NCBI GenBank assembly: GCA_027405735.1
Contig: JAPEHQ010000007.1
Span: 1,327,001 to 1,391,000, forward strand
Origin: Mucor racemosus
Lineage: Eukaryota; Mucoromycota; Mucoromycetes; Mucorales; Mucoraceae
Reading direction: 5' to 3'
Length of the DNA: 64,000 nt
Shown here: one piece after another, positions 9,661 through 21,955 of the stretch
Layout of the letters: each line of letters starts with the position of its first letter
Position numbering within the stretch: the first letter of the stretch is position 1
Translations under genes and position numbers: made by a program
Notes under the pieces: generated by a model
Database searches by the model: none
The model's input: the letters and a program-made list of their open reading frames with translations, nothing else
Told to the model about the DNA's origin: nothing

Positions 9661-11551
9661 TAATAAAGCGCACTTATAGCTTACTGCACACTTTTTTTAA
9701 TAAATCAATTTAAATGTAATCCTTATGAGTACTGAGTCAAATAAACTGCCACTCTATATGGGTATAGTTATGAATAGATATGATATAAGTATTTCAGATT
9801 GAAATGTCAAAACGGTCGATAGAAATAATCTTGCCAAAATATTACACTTGTTATTAACACTTTGGCCAAACTATGCTTTTCATGAGCATAATGATCGGCA
9901 TAGATGGGCCGAATGAAACCTTTTGTGCAGATCAGGCATCCCAGATGAGCAGAGGAATGAGATCAAGGTTTTTGGTTAATTTACTAAAGTATATCGATCA
10001 TAATATAACTAATAACTAAGGTAACTTGAATGGTTTAAAGCAGATGTGAGTTACTCTGATTCAACAGAAGTGCCTTATTGACGAGATATATCAATTTGAA
10101 ATTTGGAATTTGAAAGAATTCTGCCCATGTTCTTTTTTCGGAGACCAAATGTGAACAACGACGAAAACAACCTGTTTGGCAGCACTAAAAGTACTCATAC
10201 TTTTGTAAATTTCTGTTTGTAACACACAAAATCAACTGATATAGAATTATTTTTCTGTTTCCTTCTCCATTCTTTCCTCATCAGCTCTTTTATTTATGTT
10301 TAAAACTACAACAAAAAAGCCATTTTTTTATAAACTGAAATCAAGTAGCAGATATAAGCACATGTTTTTCCTATTGTTTATTTGGAAACGAGTTATTAAC
10401 TGTTAACGTTAGGGCGCGCTATAATATTTTCTTGAACAGGAAAAGTATCCAAGCCTTAGTCATTTTGTTCCATCACCTACGTTATAATCAATGCTTTTTT
10501 GGTCCAAAGTCGATATCTACAGTACCTTCAGAAAAACTGGTGATTATAAAAGTATGTATAGTATTGACTTGATTTGAATGAATGAATAAACTCTTGTTAA
10601 TCTATTTAGTTTCTAAAAAATATTTGTTTCCGTTTAATGACCAACAGGCAAGAAGATGAAAACAAGATGTTGCTTTGTATACCACTACAGTATCAGTTAT
10701 CAAAGGTACGCAATAATAATAGTTGTTAATTTATTTTACTGATAAACCAATTTTTATAGGCAAAAAGTAAAGGCGTATTCAGTTCAAAACGCTTGAAACA
10801 ATTCAATTATACTAATATACATGGTTTATCATCTCTTGCTCATTCAATTGCTAAATTTGATTTTAATATTTTTTTATACTGCTAATCATCGACTCGTTCG
10901 TTCATTAGAGTTACGGTAACTCACCATTCTTGGTTAGCGTATCTAAAATAACGGTCCATTCTTAGCTCATGATATGCAAAATTATTAACAGGAGGGGTGG
11001 TCGTTTAATCTCAAATTTATCTGATTCAACTGCTGGTGATGATGAACTAATATCAAATTAGTTGTGTTGACTCGGAATAAAGCAAGGCGTTTTATCAAGT
11101 ACGACGTTGACGTTCAATGATGTATTTCCGTTAAATTGAACAGATAGAGATATGGTTCATTCAGAGATTTATGAATGTGTGATAGATCTCATATCTATGA
11201 ACACAAAAAACTGATCCAAATTGTGTGCTTCGTCGACCTGTACAAAATTTTTTTGTGGCAATAACTGGTGGCTCAAGGGTAATTTAGGCATTTAATTGTC
11301 AAATATATTGAATCAAGATGAAGTTGGTTGATTGATATAACGGATAATAAATGCAATGTTATTTACTAAATGGGTGAATGTAAATGTATAAAGCAAAGCT
11401 AACTTTTGAATGAAGGTACTAATTATTCTGATTAACATCAATAGGTTCAAAAAGCACAGTCAGGTGCAATCATTGCTACTAAATCGCATAATTTGATATG
11501 CAGAAAACTCTTGAAGCATTTATTCTTTTTTTTTTGGCAATGCTACAAATC
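9661..11551. other. Degenerate region with possible TBC-domain remnant
   Basis: Mostly non-coding. At about 9880-9962 the plus strand reads DRHRWAE, stop, NLLCRSGIPDEQRNEIKVFG, which resembles the opening of a TBC (Rab-GAP) domain. It has an in-frame stop and no continuing domain. Near 10650-10780 a short stretch looks like two exons with a GTACGC..TAG intron but shows no domain. I regard these as decayed gene fragments at best. Confidence 0.3.
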
Positions 11552-11693
11552 ATCGTTTAATATGACTGAATATTAATGAATCAGAGAAAATATAACTGGT
11601 AAAAAACTGATACCTAACAATGTACATCGAGGTCAAGATAGATAAAAGGTGCATTCATTGTATGGTGGAAATTGCAACATTTTGATAGATAGA
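11552..11693. repeat. Right arm of the 143-bp inverted repeat
   Basis: Reverse-complement partner of 1-143. The outer boundary here is the GATAGATAGA motif at 11684-11693, followed by unrelated sequence. Confidence 0.75.
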
Positions 11694-11900
11694 AATTACA
11701 GGACCAAGATGTTGTGTTTGCTTGAGGATTTTCAAAAGGGTTCAAAAGCATTCTTCATCATTAAAATCAACTAGATGTTGAATACTCACCATATGCGATT
11801 ATTATCATTTGTCTTTTATTTAATTATTGTATTATTAAAAATCAAGCTTTTCATAGCTTATAACAATGACAATAGGATGCTCTTCTGATTTTAGATTGAC

Positions 11901-12121
11901 ATTTATCATAAGGCGGGATGATGATACGTTTGATATTACTACTGTAGATGGAACCAGTCAATTTAATTTATGAAATTTGAATGCAAATACCAAGGAACCA
12001 TTTGTAAGTACTTAAGTTGGTTCTGGTAAAGCATTGGATAAATTGGTTTTGGACAAAAAAGAGGGTAAAAAGGCGGCAATAGGTTCCAGTGATGGCCATG
12101 TGTATGTTTATGATATTGGAT
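11901..12121 (+). pseudogene. Dynein intermediate chain WD40 fragment, inactivated
   Basis: The plus-strand translation contains VDGTSQFNL, stop, NLN, then KEGKKAAIGSSDGHVYVYDIG. This is the layout of the last WD40 repeat of cytoplasmic dynein intermediate chain (VDGxGxxxLWNLN ... GxSDGxxxxYDVG in the family). The TGG (W) expected after NL is TGA. A second stop follows KEPFVST, and two more follow YDIG just before a GTAAGA that looks like an old splice donor. No other dynein exons are seen nearby, so this is an isolated fragment. Family call is moderately sure. Confidence 0.6.
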
Positions 12122-12159
12122 GATAGGTAAGAATAAAACTCAATGTAAATCGCCTCTAG

Positions 12160-12845
12160 CGCAATAATTATAAAGTAAGACTATATTATCATCAAATAAA
12201 CTGCCACACACTATTAACATGTAAAAATATTTACATTAATAAGCTTGAATCAAGTGGGTACAGCATCATTAATTCTTGAAAAAGTTCACAAGTATTATAA
12301 AATCTCTTATTTTTAAGACTTGCAAGGCTTATAAGCGGAATATTAATCTAGAAAATTATTCTTGTCCAGATCATTAATTTTGACATTTTTTAATTTTTTT
12401 TTTTGGTTTTGCAAATCTAGAGTTAATTATACTACCAATTATAAAAATAAAAAATATACACATATGCAGAATTTAGCGCTCTATTTGCTCAATAAAAAAT
12501 AATAAACATTTTTATTGCAAAACATTACATGAAAATCCTTTAATCGAAAAACCGTTTTTGGGCCAAAAGTACAAACTTTCATTATTTAACATTTAATATT
12601 AAGCTTTTTTAAAATGTGTATTAGTTATGCCTACAATTTTCTCTCACAATGTAGTATATTTAAACGTTGATTTTGGTATCAAAATTTGATTTTTCTGTTT
12701 TTTGATGAAAATCATGAGTGTTGGTAAGGGTAAAATGAGCCCCGAAAATGTCCGCTACAAAGTCTGAATTTTCAGACCGTACATGGTTAAATAGAAAAAA
12801 AATTAAAAAAAACGTCTTTTTATTTAAAGCCTAGATATATACCAT
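12160..12845 (+). repeat. Dispersed repeat R2, copy 1
   Basis: About 680 bp match 55029-55722 with high identity, from TCTAGCG..AATAATTATAAAG to the CGTACATGGTTAAATA phrase and an A-rich end. No coding domain is visible. Copy 2 sits where gag would be expected in a decayed retroelement. Confidence 0.75.
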
Positions 12846-13707
12846 AGTATAAGAGACTTAGCCGTGCGATCTTGCTGCAGCAAATAACAAAATTGTTTAC
12901 TAGTTATTAATATTCTTTATTTTCTATCTTTCATTGTACGTCTAAATTATCAGAGCTTAGTTTAAGTGATTATCAGAGTAATCATTTACAGTGTTTATAT
13001 GACACATATGCTAAATACATTAAGGCATAGTTTATTACCATATTTGAACTATGATTTCAGGTACATTTATATATGTAAATACAACATATTACCTGCGTAT
13101 TCCCTGCATATTCAGTAATTAGTCGCAGTGAATCACGTGGCCTATAAATAGTAGGTTTTGTAGATTCTGACCCTCTTATGCCGCACTGCTTCGATTAGCA
13201 ACTCAGTTCTGCATATAATAAAACATTGCATACACCATCCTTTCTAGTCCTGAGCTTATTTATCCCTTTTAGTCTATCGTTAATTTGTTCAGGTTTTGGA
13301 ACGATCGGCATGCATATGATACGTCTCGGTGAGAAGAACACAATTTGAATATGGCACCAGATATTTTATACTGTTTGTATTCAGATTTAAAACAGCTTTT
13401 GGTAAGAGCAGTGTTTGTTTAGACAGGAACTTTTACATAAACGTTATGTCGAACTAATATATCACGACAGTAGGTATCAACTATATTGAAAGAATGTGCA
13501 GCAAGTAATAGTTTTGAGTTGCGTAGGCAATTGAATAAATAAATAAAGCTTTATTCATAAAGATATTCTTTTATTCTTAAAAAAACATGGATAATTGAAG
13601 TTGTGCAATAGTATATATATATATATATGTATGTATACATATGTGTGCGTGGAAAATGAAAGCAGAAAGAGAAAGTGCAAATGAACGGTATTGATGATAG
13701 AATATGT
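12846..13707. other. Intergenic, with a MITE fragment
   Basis: Nothing coding is recognised. A piece of the CACTGCAACTA family lies at 13075-13134 (see separate entry). An (AT)/(GT)-rich microsatellite lies near 13610-13650, close to the 3' end of the next gene. Confidence 0.45.
13075..13134 (-). mobile_element. Fragment of the CACTGCAACTA MITE-like family
   Basis: Reading the minus strand from 13134, the sequence starts CACTGCGACTAATT and continues GCAGGGAATACGCAGG. It matches the left end of the units at 1310 and 1647, with one change in the terminal repeat. The other end is missing. Confidence 0.55.
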
Positions 13708-15237
13708 TTAAGCATTAGTTTTTGTTGTTGTATTGGAAAGATTCATTAAAGAAAATCCATCAGTACTTGTATCATTTAAAAAAGCAAATGTTGCCTGCAT
13801 ATCAAAATAACTTTCCATATCAAAAAGTTCGATTTTGTTTGTAGTAGCAATGTCTATGGCATCATTTTTGGGCGTCTTTATCGTTGGTGACGACAATGAA
13901 GATGCTAGTTTATCAGAAGTATCACTGTTATCCGATTGAACACTTTCAAACACCTCGATATTTTGATTTTTTACAAACGAATTGCTTTTTCTTCGTACGG
14001 GTATCTCAATGGTAGATGGGTTTGAATGCTGATTAGATTGATGCTGTTTTGTTGATACTTCAGCTGTAGGTACATCAGGAGGTGTGCTCTTTCTCTTTGA
14101 TGGTTTATCTTCATTTAAAGACTTTTTTGATTTCTTCTTTTTCAAAAAGAAGGAACTAAATGATCTTCTTTGCCTCACTTCAGGTCTAGTAGGTGTAGTG
14201 ATAGTGCGCTGAGTATTGTCACTTTTAGATGGTTTGGTCTCTAATTTGGTGACAGGTAATGATTGTTTTTCTTCGATTGTGCTCTGTTGTTGTTGTTGTT
14301 GCTGTGGAACATCAGATGTGCTGCGGGTATATTGATTTTGTAACCTCATGGCAGGTGTGGTAAACTTGGGTACAGGCGACAAAATAGGATGCGCCAACGA
14401 TGGATCTAATTCTGTCGGAAGCTCGGATAATAATAGATTTTTCTTTGGTGTTATTATTTTTGTTATTGAAGGCTGAGGAACCATGTTCTCATCGTCATTT
14501 AGTGCAAGAGATGTTTCTGCTGTATTACTCTGTTCGTCATTATCCTCCTCGCTATCAAATTGTTGTTCATATTCTGTTAATTCTCTAATTTCCAAATAAC
14601 CATCATCATAGCCATTGACATTGACAGGTTGCTGCTGATTATTATCTATCCACATGACAGCATTAGGCTCAGGATCCCAATAAGATATATTCCATCGTCT
14701 TTGCATATGTCTTGCTTCTTCAAATATATTAAACCAATTAATCGGAATAGCTGCACGCAATTGTTTTGTCCATAAATGAATCGGCGGATTACCTGCATAA
14801 TCAAATGCAAGATAGGCATCAAAATTGTTTGGCAAGTACCTGGTTTTTTATTTTTAGTACAAATTTATTGCTTTCTTGGTCTAATATTTACCTTGCTTCA
14901 GACCATCGTAATTCTTCTAATAAATCTGTACCTGAAAAGATTAAAGTGTTGGATTAAAAATCATAATAAAGCAAGAATATTTAATAAAGAAAAGCGTACG
15001 TAGAATAGAGAAACAGCACATATCATCATTCCATCCTTGAAATAGCGCAACAACTATTAATTTGATCTTTAAAATATACAATTCGCCTTGCTGCAGTTCA
15101 TTTAATGTTACTTGATCAAGGGATTCTTCATGAATAGAAGCAGTATTTGTACTTTCTGCAGAAGCTGATTTTGGGGCATGAGAATTTGGCCAATTTGGTA
15201 GAAATTGAGCTGATTTTCTGTTTTTATCTAATGACAT
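13708..15237 (-). CDS. Uncharacterised 469-aa protein, structured N-terminus, disordered C-terminus
   Basis: Three exons fit in frame with GT-AG borders: 15237-15000, 14931-14892 and 14839-13708, giving 469 codons. I do not recognise the family. Residues about 40-165 look folded and are rich in W and aromatic residues (WNDDMC, ELRWSEAR, NISYWDPEPNAVMWID). From about residue 190 the protein is low complexity, with acidic stretches, a short Q run (encoded near 14280-14310) and a basic FFLKKKKSKK patch that could be a nuclear signal. The stop lies about 300 bp from the INTS10-like stop-side border of the next gene. A minus-strand fungal protein of unknown role is the safest label. Confidence 0.75.
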
Positions 15238-15512
15238 GTCTCGTTAAAAAGAAAAAAGAAAAGGCAAATGAACTAAACAAAATCTCAAATTGGCTTTATA
15301 GAAAAAAAAAAAAAGAAGGAGCAAGCATTGTACTACGGCATGGGCCGTTAACATATCTGGCCTTTTTACTATTTTCAAAGTTAACGCCATCTTTATATAT
15401 TAATGTTATTGTAAAGTATATTTTATTTAATTTTTATATATGAATTTTTTTTAGTTACTAGAACAGAATCTTTTTTTGTATGTACAGATATTAACATGGT
15501 TGTATTTTTTGC

Positions 15513-15514
<2 letters not shown>

Positions 15515-15546
<32 letters not shown>
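15515..15546 (+). repeat. Poly-T tract of about 30 bases abutting a stop codon
   Basis: An almost pure T run lies directly downstream of (and touches) the stop codon of the minus-strand INTS10-like gene, i.e. an A run in its mRNA 3' end. It may reflect a retroposed poly(A) tail, a 3'-end signal or simple slippage. Confidence 0.7.
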
Positions 15547-15548
<2 letters not shown>

Positions 15549-18500
15549 GTTTCTTCATTCGCCTTTAATACCATATTTTTAAGAAAACGTTGTAATACAT
15601 GTCTCATTCTTTGTGGTGTTATTTTCGGTGAGTATCTCCTAATTCTATATTCTAAGCATCGAGTAACAATATCTCTTGGGATAAAAGAGCCTTTTGTACT
15701 AGTTGAAGGGTTTACACCATTATTTAAACTGCTCCCATTTTCGCCTTCTTCACCATCACCTCGATCACCATTACTTGAATTTTGTCCAGGTAAAATGACA
15801 GATGTAGCAGGTCTACTGTAGTAAAATGATGGAGACATCCATTTTGCAAATGAATTCTTTTGTGTTGATGCAGAATACCACGAAGGAGACATTGATGTAC
15901 TTGGTAAAATACTATTAGCGAATGATGGATGGTATAAAGGTAAAGTATTTGGGTTTCTATCATTTGATTTGTCTACTACATCATCTTCATCCAATGTTTC
16001 AGTCTCTTCATTATTTCTAGGAGATGATGGTATTTGTCGTGGCGATGAGGGAGCAGAATTACTATTTTCAGGGCCTGATGTAACTAAATGTCTATAACTT
16101 CCACGTAAAGCAAATTCGGGTGGAATAATGTCCATTGTCACTGTACCCGTCAAATGAAGATGGCGAATGGCTTGTAATACATCAGAAACTAAAAATACAG
16201 ATTGTCAGATACTTTACTACCAATAAAACATGTACTTCTTACCATAAAGGTATTCAAGGAATTCTCGATTTTTGAATACTCTTTTTTCACTAATTCGATT
16301 CATAATTTTATGCCATAAATTTGTCTTGTTGCTCCAATAAGGCCAACCATATTGCATTAAAACAATCATGTTACCAGCTTTTTCATCCCAACGAAGAGCG
16401 GAATCAATCGAAGCCATTCCACCACGTTGTTCAGATTCATTATCAAGGCTAACAATTAAATGCTTGATACATCGTACAACTAAACCTTCTTGTGTTACTC
16501 TCATCAAACCAAATTCTCTTCCATGAAAAATATTAGCTACTGTACAACAGTCTGTTTCATCAGAACTGAAATCTTTGGCATCTAATCCATTTGGTATTGG
16601 GAATACTGATAAAATAATGGCAATTTCCAATGTCGATTGCTAGTAGTATGATGTACTCAATACATTGTCTATTTTTGATATATATATATATACATATAAA
16701 TACATACCTGAAGACTGCCCACGAGCAAATAAATCACCCCGATGTTATACAAAACGCGGAAGGCAAACATAAATGGAATATCCATTTCAGTAGATGTTCG
16801 GCTATAATCAATTTTTTCTTGTCTACGTTGTACCTCGATTCGATCACAAATACTTTGTGATAATTCCAATGCTTTAGATAAATTTCCAGGAACAGAAGGC
16901 GATGATAATGCTAAATCACTTCTAACTAGTAAAACTGCATTATGCATATCAAAAGGCAATTTGTAGCCATCTATAACTCGACATAATTCTACGTAGATTT
17001 AATATACATACACAAAACTACTCTAGCTCAATAAATCTTACCTTGTTCCCATCCTCCTAAATGATCAATGATGGTCTTTTGTGATAATTTACCAATGGCC
17101 CATTGCCATAATTCAACTGTATGTCTTAAACAATCTGCTGCTTTACTCAAAATTTGCAATGCATCATCCACACCCTGAACACAATATGAGTCTAAACCCA
17201 ATGCACGACCATCTTCATCATCGTATTCATTATCATCAGTTACTGAAGAATTTGAAGAAGTTTCCATTTTTAAACGCTTATCATTTCTTCTTAATAAATG
17301 ACAATCATCAGAGAAATTTAACGTATTTCGTTCAATATTATTGTTGCTACCACTGTTACCACCGTCGTTGGAAGAAGAACGCTTTTCACCTAATCTATAG
17401 TTGAGTGTATTGTCGTTTGGTTGAAATGAACAAACAGGAATTAAACAAGATTTTTCTTCAGCCGAACTTGCTGTTGAGTCAGTTCCACAAACGTATTTGT
17501 AATAGTCGTATCCGAATTGAACGAATTGCGATGCAGTAACCATATATTCACACATCAAGGTAGATATAATTGAAAGATCCTCGGTAGTTGGTAAAGCATG
17601 TATATCTCCATTTTCACTATCATCATCAATGCGAACACTGTTTCTATGCTCTTTTAAAAATTGGAATCGAATTATGTGCGAAACAGAATCCAATTGATCT
17701 AAGCCATTGTAACTACAAGGAATGAATTAGTACATATTGTATTTTACCATTAATTACTACTCTATTTACCCGCATGCAGACAACATGGCGCATGTAAATT
17801 TAGTTGATTCTTCCCATCGATGCTTTTTGATATAATATCTTTGACCCAATAATAAGAATTGCTCAAATAGAATGTGCGGTAAAGTGATATAATGCTTGCT
17901 CTCTGTTGATTTGATTGATGGTATCTTGTCCTTTCTTACTAGTAATAATCTCTGTTTGCAGAGACGAGGGAATAGTTCGGTGACTTTTTTGATCAACTTT
18001 CAAGGTTAGAAAATTGTGGATTGATGAAAAAGATATAGGATATATTACCTAATAAACTGATACATCTCTTTTTTTCTTCTTCTGTCGATTCTTGAGCACA
18101 TATTATAAGTAAATTAATAGCGCTAATCTTTTGTTTACAAAGGAATTTTCAGTTAGATAATAGCACACATATTAATGTAATATAATTTACCAAATATTTA
18201 TAAGCATGGCGGGGAAATGCTTGAATATAATCAAATAGTATAACGAATGCACGCATAGATTCCTTTTCCTTCAAACGATCTATAAAGAGTGTTAAAAAAA
18301 AATAAAAAAAAAATGCCATGATAATCCTCAAGTTCTAACCTGTCGCAAAATCTATGATATTGGATTGCAGCAAGCATGGAAGAGACCCGAAAAATCCTTT
18401 TAAAAAGAAGTAATCATTAGAAATTTTCACAGTTAAAATCATTGCAATAATGTAAACGCGTACTGCTAGCATCTGTATCTTTGGCTGGGTCGATATTTTC

Positions 18501-18823
18501 GGCAACTTGGATTAAATAAGATTGAAAAGTTGGGTTTTGCAGACTATTCGAATGACTATAAAGTACATAATTAAGGACACATGCATGGTTTGAGCAAAGA
18601 AAAGGTAATATTTACAGCAATACAAAGCTTTGAATGGCCTTTTCAAAATTTCCTGAATGAATAGCAGAACGTAAAACATTAAACTATACATTGTCCAGAT
18701 TAGATTTCATGTTTCATAATATATTGTTTTCCTTTTTACCTCATTTTCAAAAGAATTTCTTGTTTCTGTCACTGAACTATTATGTTGGTCATCAGTAGCA
18801 GATGCGTTGGGTTCTTGCGACAT
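15545..18823 (-). CDS. INTS10: Integrator complex subunit 10 homologue
   Basis: Eleven exons join in frame: 18823-18740, 18683-18616, 18555-18464, 18396-18340, 18279-18191, 18127-18049, 17983-17770, 17712-17042, 16988-16708, 16639-16243 and 16188-15545. This gives about 891 aa, longer than animal INTS10 (about 710). The call rests on the C-terminal third: a helical-repeat segment with VLYNIGVIYLLVGSLQ, then GNMIVLMQYGWPYWSNKTNLW and FLEYLYVSDVLQAIRHLHLTG, and a final CLEYRIRRYSPK..VLQRFL. Order and spacing follow the INTS10 C-terminus. In animals INTS10 belongs to the Integrator arm module that acts on RNA polymerase II transcripts. The extra length is S/N/D-rich linker (near residues 300-370 and 740-830). 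The splice choice at exon 6/7 has an alternative. A TPR-like unknown protein is the other option. Confidence 0.62.
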
Positions 18824-19103
18824 AATTTTTCTCTCTTTTTTTTTTTTTTTTTTTTTTAAGCTTATGATTGAACTCTCAGTTTATTTTGCCTGTAATAAAA
18901 CTTGAAAAAGATAGTATAGAGTAATGTTATTATTTGCAAAGAAAGAGAAAGAGAAAATGAGGGAAAAAAAAAAAAAGAGACGAAAAAGAAAACAAGATGT
19001 TGGACCATTCTCTCCTGTTCTTTGAAGCATTGAAGTTCCGCTTTTCTTCATTATGTAAGATGTGGTAAAAAAAAAGTTTTATTGTTCATTTTGTGTATAA
19101 TAT

Positions 19104-21955
19104 TTAAGCCAAATATGTATAACTATCATCAGGACCACGTTCCAAGTATTCCCTAAAGAAAAAAAAAAAAAAAAAGAAAAAAAAAGTGTCAAAAACTGAG
19201 CATTTTTTACATGAAATATTACACATTTACTTGTCGATCAAAACTTCAATTCGCTTCTTAATCTCTTGGGCCTATATATCAAATTCAATTGAGTAAAAAG
19301 GGGGATGGATCTTGAATAAATAAACTTACAGTAACAGGAAATCTAACAACACCAGTTACTTCATTAAGCAGAAATCCATGGCTTGCAGTAGTTCTAGACT
19401 TCATTATTCTGACAATTACAGCGTCTATTTGTTGATCTTTTGCGAATAATACAGTTGTATCTAATCTTGAATTCTTTTCTATCACTTCACTTAATGTAGC
19501 AGTTGTCATGGATAATTGATCTTTGTCTGTATAAAACTCATAATTGAAAGAAAATTGATCTGTTGGTTTTATATCATCTCCTTGAGGATATTTCTGTAAT
19601 AATTTGTATTCTCTACATGATAAAGAAACCAACGTGCGACGGAGCTCCAGTTCATCTAAAACCAAACAAAAGAGTTTAGACCATCCGTTTTTTTTTTTCT
19701 GTTTCCATGTATTCGAGTTACACTGCTTACCTAATTGACTGTAGTTCAAAATATCTGTAAATGAATATGATTGTCTTGTTGTATCGTTGAATAGTAATAA
19801 AACTATAGTTTGTAATAAGGTTAATGTAATTTGCTTTGTGCCATTAGGATAATTGGCTTTAATATCGCATACACTAAGCGAGTTTTGCCAGGTTAACACT
19901 CGCTTTTCAAATTTGGTTAAATAGAAATTATTGTATAATTCTTGTGCTTGGTGAAATGTGGATGGTAAATTGACATTGATTGGTATATAAGATGGCCAAA
20001 ATCCATAAGTGAGTAGATTCACATTGAGATTAAGTTGGGGTTCTGTATCCATGTTGTATTCCTAACACATACAATGTTATTACATTGCAAAATACAATAG
20101 TGCTCAACTTACATGGAACTCTTTCATCAACTCGCCTGATTTCTCGATATCTTTAAGCATGCCTTCCAATTTACCAGTGTAACCTGCACCGCATTCTATT
20201 TTCATTTTAGCAAGCATAATTTTTTCAGCATGTTTATGCGAAATATTCAATAAAAGTCGTTTTGCCAAATCTCGTTTATATAGCACTTCAAATTCATCTT
20301 TTCCTTGAATATGTCTGAATAGAAACATACCCTTTTCCAGCAAATCTTCATCGAATACTGGGTTACGCAAAACTTGATCCGTATGTTTTGCTAATAATTT
20401 GATAGTGTTATTTTCTCGTAAATTGATAAAGTATTCTGTTCCGTCTTTTAATCCATCTACAAATTGCTCATCACCTTCAAAACTGTGATCGACTACTTCA
20501 TCGTTTTGTGAATCGAATGCTGAAATCATATTCACTTTATCTTGAACATTTGTTTTATCGCATAATATAGAAGAACCTTTAGTCTTGACATACGCTGTAA
20601 AGTATTTAGCACAAATTTCAAGTTTGTCGACTTTTTGTAATAATCTATACAATAATGAAAATTTGTCGTAATCTCCATCTTGAAAATAATCAATGCTTTG
20701 AAAGTAATCAAAACCTAGATTTAACTCGATTCAATACACGCAGTTCCTATTTTGTTCCAATTCCAATTTCTTACATTTAACCAGTATACTTTCAACTCGC
20801 TTTGTCAATAATTCCTTTTCTACAATAGATTGCAAATGTGATTTTGTTGATTTGTCAAAGTAACTTTTCACACGCAAGATTGATTCTTGATGAACTCTAG
20901 TAGAGACGTGCTCAAGGTAATCAAAAATATTGATTGATTCCAACAACCTGTCTCCTTCTTCATTATAGAATTGTTGTGATTGTACTAGCAAGTGCTGCTC
21001 AAAAGATGAATGATACATATTCAAATCCATCAGCATACGGATATTTGATTGCAAGAATAATTCATCAACCATCTGACCAATTCTTTCCATTTTAATCATA
21101 TCGAGAATACTATTCAACACTTTTTGCCATACTATATCGTATCGATTAAAATTTTCTCTAAATAAATCCATTGCCATATTCCACATTGAGCCTGTTTTAG
21201 TGGTAGATGCGATGTATGTACGATCCAGATATAAGAATAAGCACCGAATTTGAGACTATACAATGCGTCAATTTGGTACAACTTTGATATTAGCTTTTTT
21301 CCAATTACCATCTGTTTACAATAACTCTTCCAAAGTAAATGTACATCATGTAAATATTCATCTCCTTCCTTTGTATTGCTAAAATAATTATACATATTAA
21401 CAAAAATTATACTATCTTTTTGAATTTGATGATTTACCCAGCTAAATCTTCAAATCGAACTTCAATATACTGACGGCATTCTTCATACAAATGCTTGTAC
21501 AGCTTTTCAGCTTTATCGTATTGGCATAAATTTTCACAAATCTAGTTAAAAATTGATTGTGTTATAAGCAGATCAAAGCTATAGACATGTAAACGTACTT
21601 GATACAAAACTTCAAGGCTTTCTGCACTTGGTTCATTCTTTTGAATTGCGTGAATGGCGACTCTCAATCTATTCCACGCTGTTTCTTCGTATTCTGCAGG
21701 CAGCTCAGGTCTATCCACTATATGTAATAATGTAAATAATTGATATTGTACCCAGTCTTTGCCCTGCTATATACCTTTTAAATCATATACAACAAGTTTG
21801 CTATCTGATAAAATAGGGTGCTTTTGACTATGTTGAAATGAATTGGATAAATATCTACTAAAGGGAAGTGGTTGAGAGTTGGAAGCGATTGTTGACATGC
21901 TTTGGTCTGCTTCGTTATCAAGCTTGGGCTTTTTTATGGATTCCCACTCTGTCAT
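19104..21955 (-). CDS. CUL4: Cullin-4, scaffold of CRL4 ubiquitin ligases
   Basis: Ten exons fit in frame: 21955-21775, 21717-21599, 21541-21438, 21378-21309, 21255-20775, 20714-20113, 20061-19731, 19655-19330, 19271-19231 and 19152-19104. They give 767 aa, close to metazoan CUL4 (about 760). Cullin repeats fill the N-terminal half (LYLDRTYIAS, SMWNMAMDLFR). The cullin homology region has VLYKRDLAKRLL and NLLTYGFWPSYIP. The C-terminal winged helix carries IDAVIVRIMKSR with the lysine normally modified by NEDD8, and the protein ends EYLERGPDDSYTYLA. A short N-terminal extension before LVVYDLK is CUL4-like. CUL4 binds DDB1 through its N-terminus and RBX1 through its C-terminus, and the DDB1 gene is in this window at 62085. 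All introns are about 40-75 nt. Confidence 0.93.

Noticed and set aside
20731..20775. Apparent early stop in CUL4 after a Cys-Lys-Lys stretch
   Set aside because: A GTAAGA..CTAG intron of about 61 nt (20715-20774) removes it and restores the cullin sequence.
21132..21395. Apparent frameshift in CUL4 near 21255-21309
   Set aside because: A 53-nt GT-AG intron at 21256-21308 joins CKQM to SQIRCLFLYLDRTY in frame, matching cullins.
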